From positions 124,001-188,000 of the forward strand of contig NZ_JAGXCY010000007.1 in NCBI RefSeq assembly GCF_018310695.1: 64,000 bases of DNA, given 5' to 3'. The position numbers were made by a program, and so were the translations under genes. The notes below the pieces were generated by a model. It was not told the DNA's origin and ran no database searches. It saw nothing but the letters and a program-made list of their open reading frames with translations. The DNA is from Paenibacillus sp. Marseille-Q4541 (GTDB taxonomy: Bacteria > Bacillota > Bacilli > Paenibacillales > Paenibacillaceae). Positions 16,193 to 25,942 of the stretch are shown piece by piece; position 1 is the stretch's first letter; every line of letters begins with the position of its first letter.

Positions 16193-16332
16193 TGATGAGA
16201 GGGGGCATGACTAGGATGAAGGCAAAAACGTTATGGCGAATTCATCAGAAACAGTCGCATAGCTCACCTTATCATCAGAAAGATACCATTCAGGATACAG
16301 GACCTCCGGTAACTCAAGGTTTTTATTTTTAG
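16192..16332 (+). CDS. Possible 46-residue coupled small protein
   Basis: An ATG overlaps the stop of the MerR-like gene by one base (TGATG) with GGGAGGCG just before it. The frame runs 46 codons to a TAG. The product is rich in His, Gln and basic residues (LWRIHQKQSHSSPYHQKD) and ends QGFYF. It matches nothing recognised, and could be chance. Confidence 0.3.
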   Translation: MMRGGMTRMKAKTLWRIHQKQSHSSPYHQKDTIQDTGPPVTQGFYF

Positions 16333-16390
16333 ATATTTAGAGTTACAATAGAAAGGAGGGATTCGATAAAAGCGACAAGGAGAGCCACGA

Positions 16391-17137
16391 ATGATTATTT
16401 TAAAAAGCAAAGATGAGATTGAATACATGAAAAAAGCGGGCGAGATTCTTGCCGCTTGCCATAGAGAGATTGCAGGGCTCATTCGCCCGGGCATTCAAAC
16501 TCAAGAGATTGATGCGTTCGCAGAAAGCTTCATGAAGAAGCACGGTGCTACACCAGAGCAAAAAGGTTACAACGGATATCCATATGCAACTTGTGCCTCG
16601 GTTAATGACGTGATTTGTCACGGTTTCCCTGGGAAATACGCGCTGAAAGACGGGGATATCGTTACGATTGATATGGTCGTTAACCTTGACGGCTGGCTTG
16701 CGGATTCCGCTTGGTCTTATGCTGTAGGGAACGTATCCGAACCAGCTCAGAAGCTGCTGGACGTAACGAAAACTTCCTTGTACAAAGGAATCGAAAAAGC
16801 CGTTATCGGCAACCGTATCGGTGATATCTCCAATGCCATCCAGGTATATGCGGAAGCAGAGGGACTCTCTGTTGTACGTGAATTTATCGGACACGGTATC
16901 GGGCAGGATATGCACGAAGAACCGCAAGTACCTCACTATGGTCCTGCTGGACGCGGACCGCGCCTGAAAGAAGGCATGGTGATTACAATTGAACCGATGC
17001 TGAACATCGGAACATACCGCAGCAAGCTGGACAGTGACGGGTGGACTGCCCGTACACAGGATGGCGAATTGTCTGCGCAGTATGAACATACGATTGCCAT
17101 TACGGCAGATGGTCCTGTCATTTTGACGGAACAGTAA
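16391..17137 (+). CDS. map: Type I methionine aminopeptidase
   Basis: A 248-residue enzyme that removes the initiator methionine. The pita-bread metal ligands are all present: Asp94 (TIDM), Asp105 (ADSA), His168 (GHGIG), Glu201 (TIEPML) and Glu232 (YEHTI), with His77 in the substrate pocket. AAGGAGA lies 8 nt before ATG. It stands alone, not in the ribosomal-protein operon where the main map gene usually lies, so it may be a second copy comparable to YflG/MapB. It lacks an N-terminal zinc-finger extension. Confidence 0.93.
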   Translation: MIILKSKDEIEYMKKAGEILAACHREIAGLIRPGIQTQEIDAFAESFMKKHGATPEQKGYNGYPYATCASVNDVICHGFPGKYALKDGDIVTIDMVVNLDGWLADSAWSYAVGNVSEPAQKLLDVTKTSLYKGIEKAVIGNRIGDISNAIQVYAEAEGLSVVREFIGHGIGQDMHEEPQVPHYGPAGRGPRLKEGMVITIEPMLNIGTYRSKLDSDGWTARTQDGELSAQYEHTIAITADGPVILTEQ

Positions 17138-17249
17138 CATAAACGGTGCAAGAGATGTGAGGAGAAGAGACGTACTTTTCCCATATACTCGGTAAGAGTG
17201 CATCCCGGGTATACAGATGAGATATCTGAATAGTTTGACAACAGAAGAT

Positions 17250-17294
17250 GCAGGGCTCCTTTTATCCTCCACATAAAGAGAGCTCTGCTTTTTT
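17250..17294 (+). terminator. Terminator after map
   Basis: GCAGGGCTC (17250-17258) pairs with GAGCTCTGC (17280-17288) with one G-U, followed by TTTTTTG. Confidence 0.8.
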
Positions 17295-17426
17295 GTGTTT
17301 TTATTTATTTTGGTACAGCGTAAGTTACATAACGCACAGACATCATTAGCGGGATAGCCTATGATGAAGCCGATACAAGGGTCAGTAAATCATTTTTGCA
17401 GCAAGAAAGGGTGACTCTCGGGGGAA

Positions 17427-17891
17427 ATGAGAAATAATAAAGGCAAAAGCAAACTTCGCCATCCCTTTGTATGGGGGATCGGAATTGCCGTGATCCTATT
17501 TGTACTTTTAGCTTTGCTGAATGGAAATACGAATGGAGCAGACTCTAAAGTGCTTACTGCAGTTACGAATGAAGAGCTTACTGAGTTTCTAGAGGGACAA
17601 TCTGGATTTTTATATGTAGGTCGGCCAACTTGTCCAGTATGCCGTGAATTTCTACCGAAGCTGGAGCGTGCCTCTGAAGATACCGGTCAGCTCGTGTATT
17701 ATTACAATACAGATGAAGGACGTAAACAAGATGAGCAGGAGGTTATGGCGCTGATGAACCAGCTCGAGATTAACTCCGTACCTGCTCTTCTATATATAGA
17801 GAATGGCAAAGAAACAGATCGGCTTACGCCAGGAACGATGGATCAGGATTCCATTGTTGCATTTATACAATCTCATATAAAAAAGCTCTAG
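17427..17891 (+). CDS. Membrane-anchored thioredoxin-like protein (PedC/BrcD type)
   Basis: A 154-residue protein with a basic N terminus, one membrane segment at about 13-32, and an outside thioredoxin fold with the redox pair Cys69-Pro-Val-Cys72 in GRPTCPVCREFLP and a cis-Pro region (INSVPALLYIENG). It resembles bacteriocin-transport accessory proteins and other extracytoplasmic disulfide enzymes. It faces the convergent ccdC gene, whose family is linked to cytochrome c maturation, so a thiol-reduction role outside the membrane is plausible. The Shine-Dalgarno is close to the ATG (GGGGGAA), which is slightly unusual. Confidence 0.8.
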   Translation: MRNNKGKSKLRHPFVWGIGIAVILFVLLALLNGNTNGADSKVLTAVTNEELTEFLEGQSGFLYVGRPTCPVCREFLPKLERASEDTGQLVYYYNTDEGRKQDEQEVMALMNQLEINSVPALLYIENGKETDRLTPGTMDQDSIVAFIQSHIKKL

Positions 17892-17930
17892 AATAAGAAC
17901 ACGATCGTGTTCTGTTCTAGAGCTTTTTTA
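17881..17930. terminator. Bidirectional terminator with nested palindrome
   Basis: AAAAGCTCTAGAA (17881-17893) pairs with TTCTAGAGCTTTT (17915-17927). Inside lies a perfect 18-bp palindrome at 17896-17913. It serves both the thioredoxin-like gene and convergent ccdC. Confidence 0.9.
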
Positions 17931-17934
17931 TACA

Positions 17935-18432
17935 TTAGGAACGAGTAGTAGACTCCTCGGCACCAAAAGTTTCATTGTAGTGGCGCAGCATGTATAAACG
18001 CCAGTGGAGCAGCATACCAAAAGCCAAAATGAAAAAGAGGGCCCCTGTTTGAACTACGGTTATATAATTTTGTATAAATTCATGAAGTAGTAGGCGGACC
18101 ACAAGCAAACCTAGCAAGATGAACATAAAGCTCTTGGAGCTGGTAACAAAGACCTCGCCATTTCTTTTCTCGAATTTCGTGCTTCGGATGAGTGGGTAAG
18201 AAAAAATAAACCAACCTATCAGAAACGCTCCAATCGCCCAGAGGATCGGAATGTGTGTTTGTGGCACGATAAACATCATAAATCCTGTACTCATACCGAG
18301 TGGTGGAATAATGATTTTCCGTTTGGTTATGGGTCTGTTTGCAGCCTTCATGCGAATAAAAATAGCACTGAGTGCAATGAAGATCATACCAATCGTTGCC
18401 GCGATTTGTAAAAACGAAGAGTTAAGCGTCAC
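17935..18432 (-). CDS. ccdC: CcdC-like membrane protein
   Basis: A 165-residue protein with about four membrane segments, the basic loop RMKAANRPITKRKIIIPPLGMSTG and a second loop TSSKSFMFILLGLL. Both are hallmarks of the CcdC/DUF1453 family. In Bacillus subtilis ccdC lies beside ccdA, a cytochrome c maturation gene, though its biochemical role is not settled. Here no ccdA is in view, but a membrane thioredoxin is the convergent neighbour. Confidence 0.82.
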   Translation of the reverse strand: MTLNSSFLQIAATIGMIFIALSAIFIRMKAANRPITKRKIIIPPLGMSTGFMMFIVPQTHIPILWAIGAFLIGWFIFSYPLIRSTKFEKRNGEVFVTSSKSFMFILLGLLVVRLLLHEFIQNYITVVQTGALFFILAFGMLLHWRLYMLRHYNETFGAEESTTRS

Positions 18433-18678
18433 GTATAGGACCCCTCTTTTGCTTGATAGTCAAACTTATTCTATATTATATCATATCTTATCGAAAACGC
18501 TCCTGCCGCGATTTTCTTTTATACACATATTAAATTATATGGCTTATTAAATGAACATGTGAGCAATTCTACATATGAGCTTTCCATTTCCCACATCCCG
18601 TCTTATACTAGGACTGTGCTTTTCAAGTATGTTTCAGAAGAGTATATAGGAATTATAGTAAAAGGGGATGGTGAATAC

Positions 18679-19788
18679 GTGGGTTCTGGAGATTGGATAC
18701 CAAAAGCAATCCTTGCCGTACTGGTATTCCTTTTAATCCTTGTGACCTTTCCTTGGATTCAGTGGAGAGCAGGACCTAGTCGGACCATTGATATCGCGAT
18801 TATCGATAAGACCGTCCCTGACACCACATATCGAGGGCATAAAGGGCTTAGCTGGATATTAAACCATCAAAAAATAGTTGATCGTGATGGCTATAATTAC
18901 GTCAATGATGAAAGTTACTTCGGATTTAACCCGAATGGGATCAATCATATTAACTCCCTTCCTTCCATGCTACGTGGGAAAGATTTGATCTATGCGGCAG
19001 ATACATATGGAGTGTATGAGCAGGGACAAAAACAAGAAGATGGATCTTACGAACAACGGCTAGTGTATGGCGGAATGAAGCTTGCGGATGTCCAAAAAAT
19101 TCAGTATGCCACAGCGACAGGCACTACCTTTATTGGAGAATATAATATTCTCGGGGAGCCTACATCCGAAGGAGTTAAAGAACAACTCCATAGTATGCTG
19201 GGGGTAAATTGGACTGGATGGAAGGGCAAACTATATACGGAGCTGGCCACCGAAGTTCCTGTAAGTATAATGCAGGATTACTCTCTCTCGTCAGGAAAAG
19301 ATTGGACGTATAGTGGAGAAGGAATTTTGTTCGCTAATGAAAAAGGCGACATTGTTGTATTGGACAAGGAGGATCTGGGCCCGTATTCTTTTGGAGTTGA
19401 GTTTACTGAAAAAGGAATAGAGTGGGGGCAGATGAAAGGAAGAACCGCCTATTATGAATGGTTTGATATTGTGGAGCCACGCCAGAGGGCAGAAGTACTC
19501 GCGGAGTATACAATGAAATTGACCGATTCCGGAGAAGATAAATTAAAAGCAGCTGGAATCCCGGTTCATTTTCCTGCGATTACTCGTTTTAACCACACTA
19601 CACATTATTCTTATTATTTTGCCGGAGACTATGCAGATCGTGGAGTGACGCCATATCCTGTTCAGTATAAGGGTTGGGATCGTATCAAGCGAATCATGGT
19701 TCCGAGCACACATAAAGATGCTTTCTACTGGGATGTATATATCCCGGTTATGGAGCGGATTTTGTGGGAAATTGAACAAAATTCGTGA
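18679..19788 (+). CDS. Uncharacterised membrane-anchored protein
   Basis: Not recognised. The GTG at 18679 has AAGGGGATGGTG just upstream; an earlier open start at 18559 has no ribosome site. From there the product is about 369 residues: a short head, one membrane segment at about 9-28 (ILAVLVFLLILVTFPWIQW) and a large domain predicted outside. That domain opens IDIAIIDKTVPD, followed later by DLIYAADTYGVY and TTFIGEYNILGEP. The alternating hydrophobic strands with DKT and GEY turns hint at a Rossmann-like fold of the glutamine-amidotransferase class, but no catalytic triad was identified. It is a single gene. Confidence 0.7.
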   Translation: MGSGDWIPKAILAVLVFLLILVTFPWIQWRAGPSRTIDIAIIDKTVPDTTYRGHKGLSWILNHQKIVDRDGYNYVNDESYFGFNPNGINHINSLPSMLRGKDLIYAADTYGVYEQGQKQEDGSYEQRLVYGGMKLADVQKIQYATATGTTFIGEYNILGEPTSEGVKEQLHSMLGVNWTGWKGKLYTELATEVPVSIMQDYSLSSGKDWTYSGEGILFANEKGDIVVLDKEDLGPYSFGVEFTEKGIEWGQMKGRTAYYEWFDIVEPRQRAEVLAEYTMKLTDSGEDKLKAAGIPVHFPAITRFNHTTHYSYYFAGDYADRGVTPYPVQYKGWDRIKRIMVPSTHKDAFYWDVYIPVMERILWEIEQNS

Positions 19789-19824
19789 GCTGGATGAGGG
19801 CAGATTCGATGCATTTAATCTGTC

Positions 19825-19860
19825 TTGACAAACAAAACTGTTATCATTAGAATAACAGTT
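19825..19860 (+). promoter_or_regulatory. Promoter with inverted-repeat operator before the Rrf2 gene
   Basis: TTGACA (19825-19830), 17 bp, TAGAAT (19848-19853). AACTGTTAT (19836-19844) and ATAACAGTT (19852-19860) form a 9-bp inverted repeat covering the spacer and -10, a good repressor site. A second stem, TTAGCGTA (19908-19915) with TACGCTAA (19940-19947), lies in the leader before the start codon. Confidence 0.65.
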
Positions 19861-19967
19861 GCGAAAAATATGACGAAGCAGTCATAGCCAAGTTTGATTT
19901 TGGTCGATTAGCGTAACATAATGAAGTAAAGCGGACATGTACGCTAAAATTATGGGAGGGCAGGGTA

Positions 19968-20417
19968 ATGAACAGTGAGTTTACCATTGCGGTGCATTGC
20001 CTGTTGTTTCTGGGAGTCCGTGAAGGACGCATTGCGAATAGTGAAGATATTGCTGAAAGTGTAACGACACATCCAGCAAGAGTGCGTAAAGTACTGAGTG
20101 TGCTCCGCAAGCATAAGTATGTGACGACCAAAGAAGGAGCTCATGGCGGTTACATGCTTAGCAGCAGTCCCTGCGAAGTCAGATTAGGTGATTTGTACCG
20201 ATTGTTTGCATTCGGTTCTTTCGGACCTCACTGGCGGTCAGGGGATGAGAATTCGAATTGTGTGGTTTCTTCTAATATTAAAGAAGTTATGGGTACAATT
20301 TATGACGGCGGAGAACTGGTAGTGGAACAGTATCTGGATAGCATTACACTTGAAGAAGTGCAAAAGAGGTTGACTGACAAAGGAAAGATTCGCTTTGATC
20401 CTAATGAAATTACTTAG
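19968..20417 (+). CDS. Rrf2-family transcriptional regulator
   Basis: A 149-residue winged-helix protein with FTIAVHCLLFL, the recognition helix THPARVRKVLSVLRKH and the wing GAHGGYMLSS, as in YwnA/CymR-type Rrf2 regulators. It has only two cysteines in the effector half (SPCEV and SNCVVS), not the three-cysteine Fe-S cluster set of IscR and NsrR, so an Fe-S cofactor is unlikely. GGGAGGGCAGGGTA precedes the ATG. The operator at 19836-19860 suggests autoregulation. It stands alone, so its other targets are not visible. Confidence 0.85.
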   Translation: MNSEFTIAVHCLLFLGVREGRIANSEDIAESVTTHPARVRKVLSVLRKHKYVTTKEGAHGGYMLSSSPCEVRLGDLYRLFAFGSFGPHWRSGDENSNCVVSSNIKEVMGTIYDGGELVVEQYLDSITLEEVQKRLTDKGKIRFDPNEIT

Positions 20418-20479
20418 AGAATAAAGGTTTAAACAAATCACTTTATATGATATTTATCAAATGAGTGAATAAGGTACGC

Positions 20480-20510
20480 AAAGCCCGGCGAAAAAGCGGG
20501 GCTTTTTTTG
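20480..20510 (+). terminator. Terminator after the Rrf2 gene
   Basis: AAAGCCCGGC pairs with GCGGGGCTTT across GAAAAA, followed by TTTTT. Confidence 0.85.
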
Positions 20511-20668
20511 TTGGTACCACCATGGGATGGATTTCAATATGTATGAAACTCTAGAATTAGTTAAAAAGGTTTTATTTCCCTATATTAGATTTTATAATAC
20601 AATAATTACCATAGAAAGAAGGAGGTATCGGTACTGATAAAAACATACGCTGCAGGAGGAATATTCAG

Positions 20669-22570
20669 ATGAATTCATACCGTTCACATGAAGACCCTGA
20701 GGTAGAAATGGCGGCTAACAACGCAGATTTCGAGGCATATGAAGAACTGGTACAACGGAAAGCCCCCGAGCTGTATCGAGTAAGTTATGCTCTCTCTAGA
20801 GAGCAAGCTAGGGCAGAGCGATTGCTTCGGTGTACGATCTCTGCCGTATGGTCTAAATACAGAAAACAGAAGAAGGAGATAGATATATCTTTATTCTTGA
20901 TGCAGAGACTGTTATCTCAAGCCAAGAAGAGAGGTTATGTGAGCGGGCAAAGTTTCACGGCTACGGGAGCTAGTCTTGAAGAAGAGGAGCGAGCCGGAAC
21001 ATTTCAAGTGAAACAAATGACAAGTCACCGTTCTATGCAGGTGGAGCAAGCCATTGATAACATGCCTGCGGAAACAAGACAGGTGTTTCTGCTGACACAT
21101 TTGGCAGATATAAATACACCTGACATCACGTCATACATAGGTAAATCAGAAGCCGTTGTGGCAGAGCGGCTAGAGCAAGCGATGAACACCTTAGCAAGTG
21201 AACTTGGGGAGGACGAGGAGGAAATTCATCCGAATCTGCTGCGTCAGCATTTTGCGAGGGAGAAAGAAATATTGTTCGCAGATGTAGCTGCAGAACGGTG
21301 GAAAGCTGCTATTCAGCAAGGGTTGCAGGATGCTATAGAGGACAAATATGCAAAGCGGCACAATAGAATCATAGCTAGCTGGTCAGTTAGCGGAGTGATG
21401 GCTGTTCTTGCCGTTATATTTATTTTGTTCAATCCATGGGCTCCGAAAGAGTATCATGACGCTCTTAACGAAGATGGAACACTCGTCGTTCCAGATCTCC
21501 GCCATATGATGGAGACAGGTGAACAGAATAATCTCGTCCGAGAAAAAATAGATAGCGGTGAATATACCCAGTTAGGCCATGTCATGGAGACGGAGAATGG
21601 CGTGCGTTTGATTCTAGATGCAGCAATGGATCTCGGCAGAGAGAAGGTGTTCTGGTATACCCTTGAGAAGGGGGAGCTAGATCATACTCCATTCATTACA
21701 AGAGGTGAAGTGATGGATGCAAGTGAAACAGATTATATCGGTAATCTGCAAAATACGGCTGCCCGTACCAATGAAGATGAATCATCCTCCAAGGGAATGT
21801 TAAGTTTCATTAAAATGGACTTGTCTCTGTTGAAGTCTACCGAAGGGGCCATGATGAAGTTCGTGATTGAAACAAATGAGGATCAAAATAACCGAACATA
21901 TAGTCTAACGACTCCTTATCCTAAATTGCCTGAAGAGCCAGTGAAACAGATGACTTTAAATGAAAGCTTCACAGTAGAAGGTCAATCGTTTCAGTTAACC
22001 GAACTGCTAATGACACCCGACTACACCAAGGTGGAATTAAAGCAGGACCCTGAAAATAGGTATAGTACGGACAGTCTGAAAGGGGTAGTCTTAGAAATAG
22101 ATGAGGTCATGGGATACGGTACAGTGGAAGTGGGAGTAAACTATTTGCTGTTTCCATCCATTTATTATGATGAATTTGATGATCTGCAGCTTTCCGTCGC
22201 AAACACATTAGTGAAACCTGATCCTGTTTTAGTGATGGATACAGAGAAAGAGACGATTGTCTCATCTCCTGTTGCAGACGATTCTTCTAAATTATCTATA
22301 GATCACAGTACGATTGAAGACGGATATTTTACGGTCAATTTTCCGAAATGGGAAGGGATTGAATACAGTGTTGCTAATCAATATGATGATGCAGCGGGGA
22401 ATTCATATTTTACTCGAAGCAGTGAATTTAACCAAAAAGGCGCCATTTCTTTTAAACTTAACGATTTTGACTATGTGCAGCCATTGACCTTTCATGTGAC
22501 TCTACATGATTCAGGCAGCTCTTATGAAGATCCAATTATTATACCTCTAATAGACCATACAAAGGAGTGA
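20669..22570 (+). CDS. Degenerate ECF sigma-like domain fused to a membrane segment and outside domain
   Basis: A 633-residue protein. Residues about 20-90 look like ECF sigma region 2 (EAYEELVQRKAPELYRVSY, then LRCTISAVWSKYRKQ), but the acidic DAEDxVQ core is replaced by ARAERLLR. Residues about 122-178 look like region 4 (IDNMPAETRQVFLLTHLA and a HTH-like stretch ending in RLEQAMNTLA). A basic stretch and one membrane segment follow at about 234-256, then about 375 residues outside, like the outer part of DUF4179/DUF5643 anti-sigma proteins. So sigma-like and anti-sigma-like halves lie in one chain with no frameshift. AGGAGG precedes the ATG. A DUF4188 gene starts right after the stop. Function is unknown; DNA binding may be lost. 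Confidence 0.7.
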   Translation: MNSYRSHEDPEVEMAANNADFEAYEELVQRKAPELYRVSYALSREQARAERLLRCTISAVWSKYRKQKKEIDISLFLMQRLLSQAKKRGYVSGQSFTATGASLEEEERAGTFQVKQMTSHRSMQVEQAIDNMPAETRQVFLLTHLADINTPDITSYIGKSEAVVAERLEQAMNTLASELGEDEEEIHPNLLRQHFAREKEILFADVAAERWKAAIQQGLQDAIEDKYAKRHNRIIASWSVSGVMAVLAVIFILFNPWAPKEYHDALNEDGTLVVPDLRHMMETGEQNNLVREKIDSGEYTQLGHVMETENGVRLILDAAMDLGREKVFWYTLEKGELDHTPFITRGEVMDASETDYIGNLQNTAARTNEDESSSKGMLSFIKMDLSLLKSTEGAMMKFVIETNEDQNNRTYSLTTPYPKLPEEPVKQMTLNESFTVEGQSFQLTELLMTPDYTKVELKQDPENRYSTDSLKGVVLEIDEVMGYGTVEVGVNYLLFPSIYYDEFDDLQLSVANTLVKPDPVLVMDTEKETIVSSPVADDSSKLSIDHSTIEDGYFTVNFPKWEGIEYSVANQYDDAAGNSYFTRSSEFNQKGAISFKLNDFDYVQPLTFHVTLHDSGSSYEDPIIIPLIDHTKE

Positions 22571-22578
22571 ATGAATCT

Positions 22579-23070
22579 ATGGCCAAAGTACAGCAAGGCC
22601 GCTACACAGCCCAAATGGACCAAGGATATGCTGTTCTTATCATTGGCATGCGGGTGAACAAACTTTGGGCCGTTTCTTCTTGGTTACCCGTATTCACCGC
22701 AATGGGCCGGATGATTCGTGAACTCTATACGAACAAGGAGTGGGGATTCCTATCTGCTGAATTTATGATCACCGCCCGTGGTGCTAACGTAATTCAGTAC
22801 TGGCGTTCATTCGAAGATATGGAGCGTTACGCCAGAGAAGGTGGGAACCATCTGAAAGCCTGGCGGGATTTTAACCAGCTCTCTCGTAAAACGGATGCCG
22901 TAGGTATCTATCATGAGAGCTACATCATTGAGCCTGGGCAATATGAAAATGTATACGTCAATATGCCGCCTTTTGGTCTTGGGAAGGCAGGTAACTTGGT
23001 TCCTGCTGATCACCGGCATCAGGCTGCAAGAGACCGGCTACGGCATAACGAAAATCAAAGAGAAGAATAG
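22579..23070 (+). CDS. DUF4188-family (dimeric alpha/beta-barrel, monooxygenase-like) protein
   Basis: A 163-residue protein with VLIIGMRVNKLWAVSSWLPVFTAMGRMI, GFLSAEFM and VIQYWRSFEDMERYAR motifs of DUF4188 proteins, which share a ferredoxin-like barrel with heme-type monooxygenases. A GTG four codons earlier overlaps the upstream stop, but AAAGGAGTGA is positioned for the ATG at 22579. It is probably co-transcribed with the sigma-like fusion gene. Heme or substrate ligands could not be picked out, and enzymatic activity is not shown for the family as far as I know. Confidence 0.75.
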   Translation: MAKVQQGRYTAQMDQGYAVLIIGMRVNKLWAVSSWLPVFTAMGRMIRELYTNKEWGFLSAEFMITARGANVIQYWRSFEDMERYAREGGNHLKAWRDFNQLSRKTDAVGIYHESYIIEPGQYENVYVNMPPFGLGKAGNLVPADHRHQAARDRLRHNENQREE

Positions 23071-23138
23071 CCGGATATTTTCCCTGGCCATTTAGATGCC
23101 AGAATGAATGAGCGCCATAAGTAATATGGGCAAATAGG

Positions 23139-24122
23139 TCATACGCTTGCTCTTTCTACAAGTTCAAAGGGCACGGATTTTTTGATTCCCTTTGGTTTCT
23201 CTTTCATCCCTTTGTCTCTCATCTCATAGAAAGCACGAAATGATTCCTGACCGATGCGTTTCAAGTGCTGATCTATTGTAGTCAACTTCAGCGCTTCAGA
23301 GATGGGCAGATTATCGAAACCAACAATAGCAAGATCCTCGGGAATCCGAAGGCCGGCCGATTGTGCCTGAAGAATGACACCTGCTGCAACCTCATCACCT
23401 GTAATGAGGAGTGCTGTGGGTCTTTTTTTCATGGTCATTATTTTATCTACGATACGAATCCCATCTTTCGTCTCGGTACTGTTTTCAAAAATCCATTCCG
23501 GTATGAGAGGTACGCCCAGTTCATCAAGCACAGAAGTATAAGCTTTATAACGCTGCCGGCTGCTTCTGCTTTCAGCCCGGCCGACACAGTACCCGATATC
23601 TGTATGTCCATGTGCAGTCAGATGTTTCATTCCTGTGATGAAGGCGGCATGATGATCCGTGTACACGGAAGAAATCCGCTCATCTTCTGCATGCTCACAG
23701 GTAACGATGGGACCGTACATTCCGTAGCTGACAATCTCGTCTACGGGGAGGGACCTGGAACAGAAAATAAGCCCATCGATTTGTTTAGTACGAAGTAGAT
23801 GAAGGGCTTGTTCTTCTTCCTTTCGGTCATATCTGCTTTGATATAACAGCGTACCATACCCAGCTTCGGATGCCTCGTCCATAATCCCCGACAGAATAGC
23901 ATGAAAATAGGAATGGCTGCTTGGTACGATCACTCCGACGGTTTTTGTCTGACCTTTGATTAAATGCACTGCGTTTGCATTCGGCGTATAGCCTTGCTGA
24001 TCGATTACTTGCTGGACTTTCCTGCGCTTCTCATCACTTACATAAGGGTGACCGCTGAGCACCCGGGAGACGGTAGTTACAGATACACCCGCCAATGAAG
24101 CAATGTCTTTAATATTTGCCAT
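23139..24122 (-). CDS. LacI-family transcriptional repressor
   Basis: A 327-residue repressor with the classic headpiece IKDIASLAGVSVTTVSRVLSG, hinge region (residues about 45-58) and a periplasmic-binding-protein-like sugar domain (VGVIVPSSHSYFHAILSGI, ALLITGDEVAAGV, AIVGFDNLPISE). GAGGTGAT precedes the ATG. It lies directly downstream of the 6-phospho-beta-glucosidase gene on the same strand and probably controls it, with beta-glucoside or its phosphate as inducer. That is inference from position. Confidence 0.88.
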   Translation of the reverse strand: MANIKDIASLAGVSVTTVSRVLSGHPYVSDEKRRKVQQVIDQQGYTPNANAVHLIKGQTKTVGVIVPSSHSYFHAILSGIMDEASEAGYGTLLYQSRYDRKEEEQALHLLRTKQIDGLIFCSRSLPVDEIVSYGMYGPIVTCEHAEDERISSVYTDHHAAFITGMKHLTAHGHTDIGYCVGRAESRSSRQRYKAYTSVLDELGVPLIPEWIFENSTETKDGIRIVDKIMTMKKRPTALLITGDEVAAGVILQAQSAGLRIPEDLAIVGFDNLPISEALKLTTIDQHLKRIGQESFRAFYEMRDKGMKEKPKGIKKSVPFELVERASV

Positions 24123-24212
24123 AGGGAATCACCTCGCCTTGATTACAATCCAGTATTTTACATGAACGAGAAATCTTCTATAATCATTATAATCATGAAA
24201 AGGAATAAACCC

Positions 24213-24236
24213 AAAAAAGCCCCTGTAGCAGGGACT
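24213..24236 (-). terminator. Terminator after the GH1 gene
   Basis: On the minus strand AGTCCCTG pairs with CAGGGGCT across a short loop, followed by TTTTTT. It separates the GH1 transcript from the LacI gene. Confidence 0.7.
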
Positions 24237-24303
24237 TTACATTGGGTAAGGCAAAGCAATCATAGAAAGGTATATTGTGCCGGCTAAAAAGGACGAGCCA
24301 AAA

Positions 24304-25764
<1,461 letters not shown>

Positions 25765-25810
25765 TCAATCTTATTTTGTTTACTAGCATGTACACATATA
25801 TGTTACGTTA

Positions 25811-25824
25811 TGAAATGCATTTCA
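25811..25824. promoter_or_regulatory. Perfect 14-bp palindrome between GH1 and lactonase genes
   Basis: TGAAATGCATTTCA is a perfect palindrome in the shared upstream region. It has the length and TGAAA...TTTCA arms of LacI-family operators and is the best candidate site for the neighbouring repressor. Nothing else was noted in this 200-bp gap. Confidence 0.4.
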
Positions 25825-25942
25825 GAGCAAGCCTTAACGATATAAGCTTTTTGAGAATCTATATGGATTGGGGCAAATGCGCCTGCATTTGGTTAATAGA
25901 ATAGTAACTAGACAAGCTGTATAAAAAAAGGAGCGATCGACG

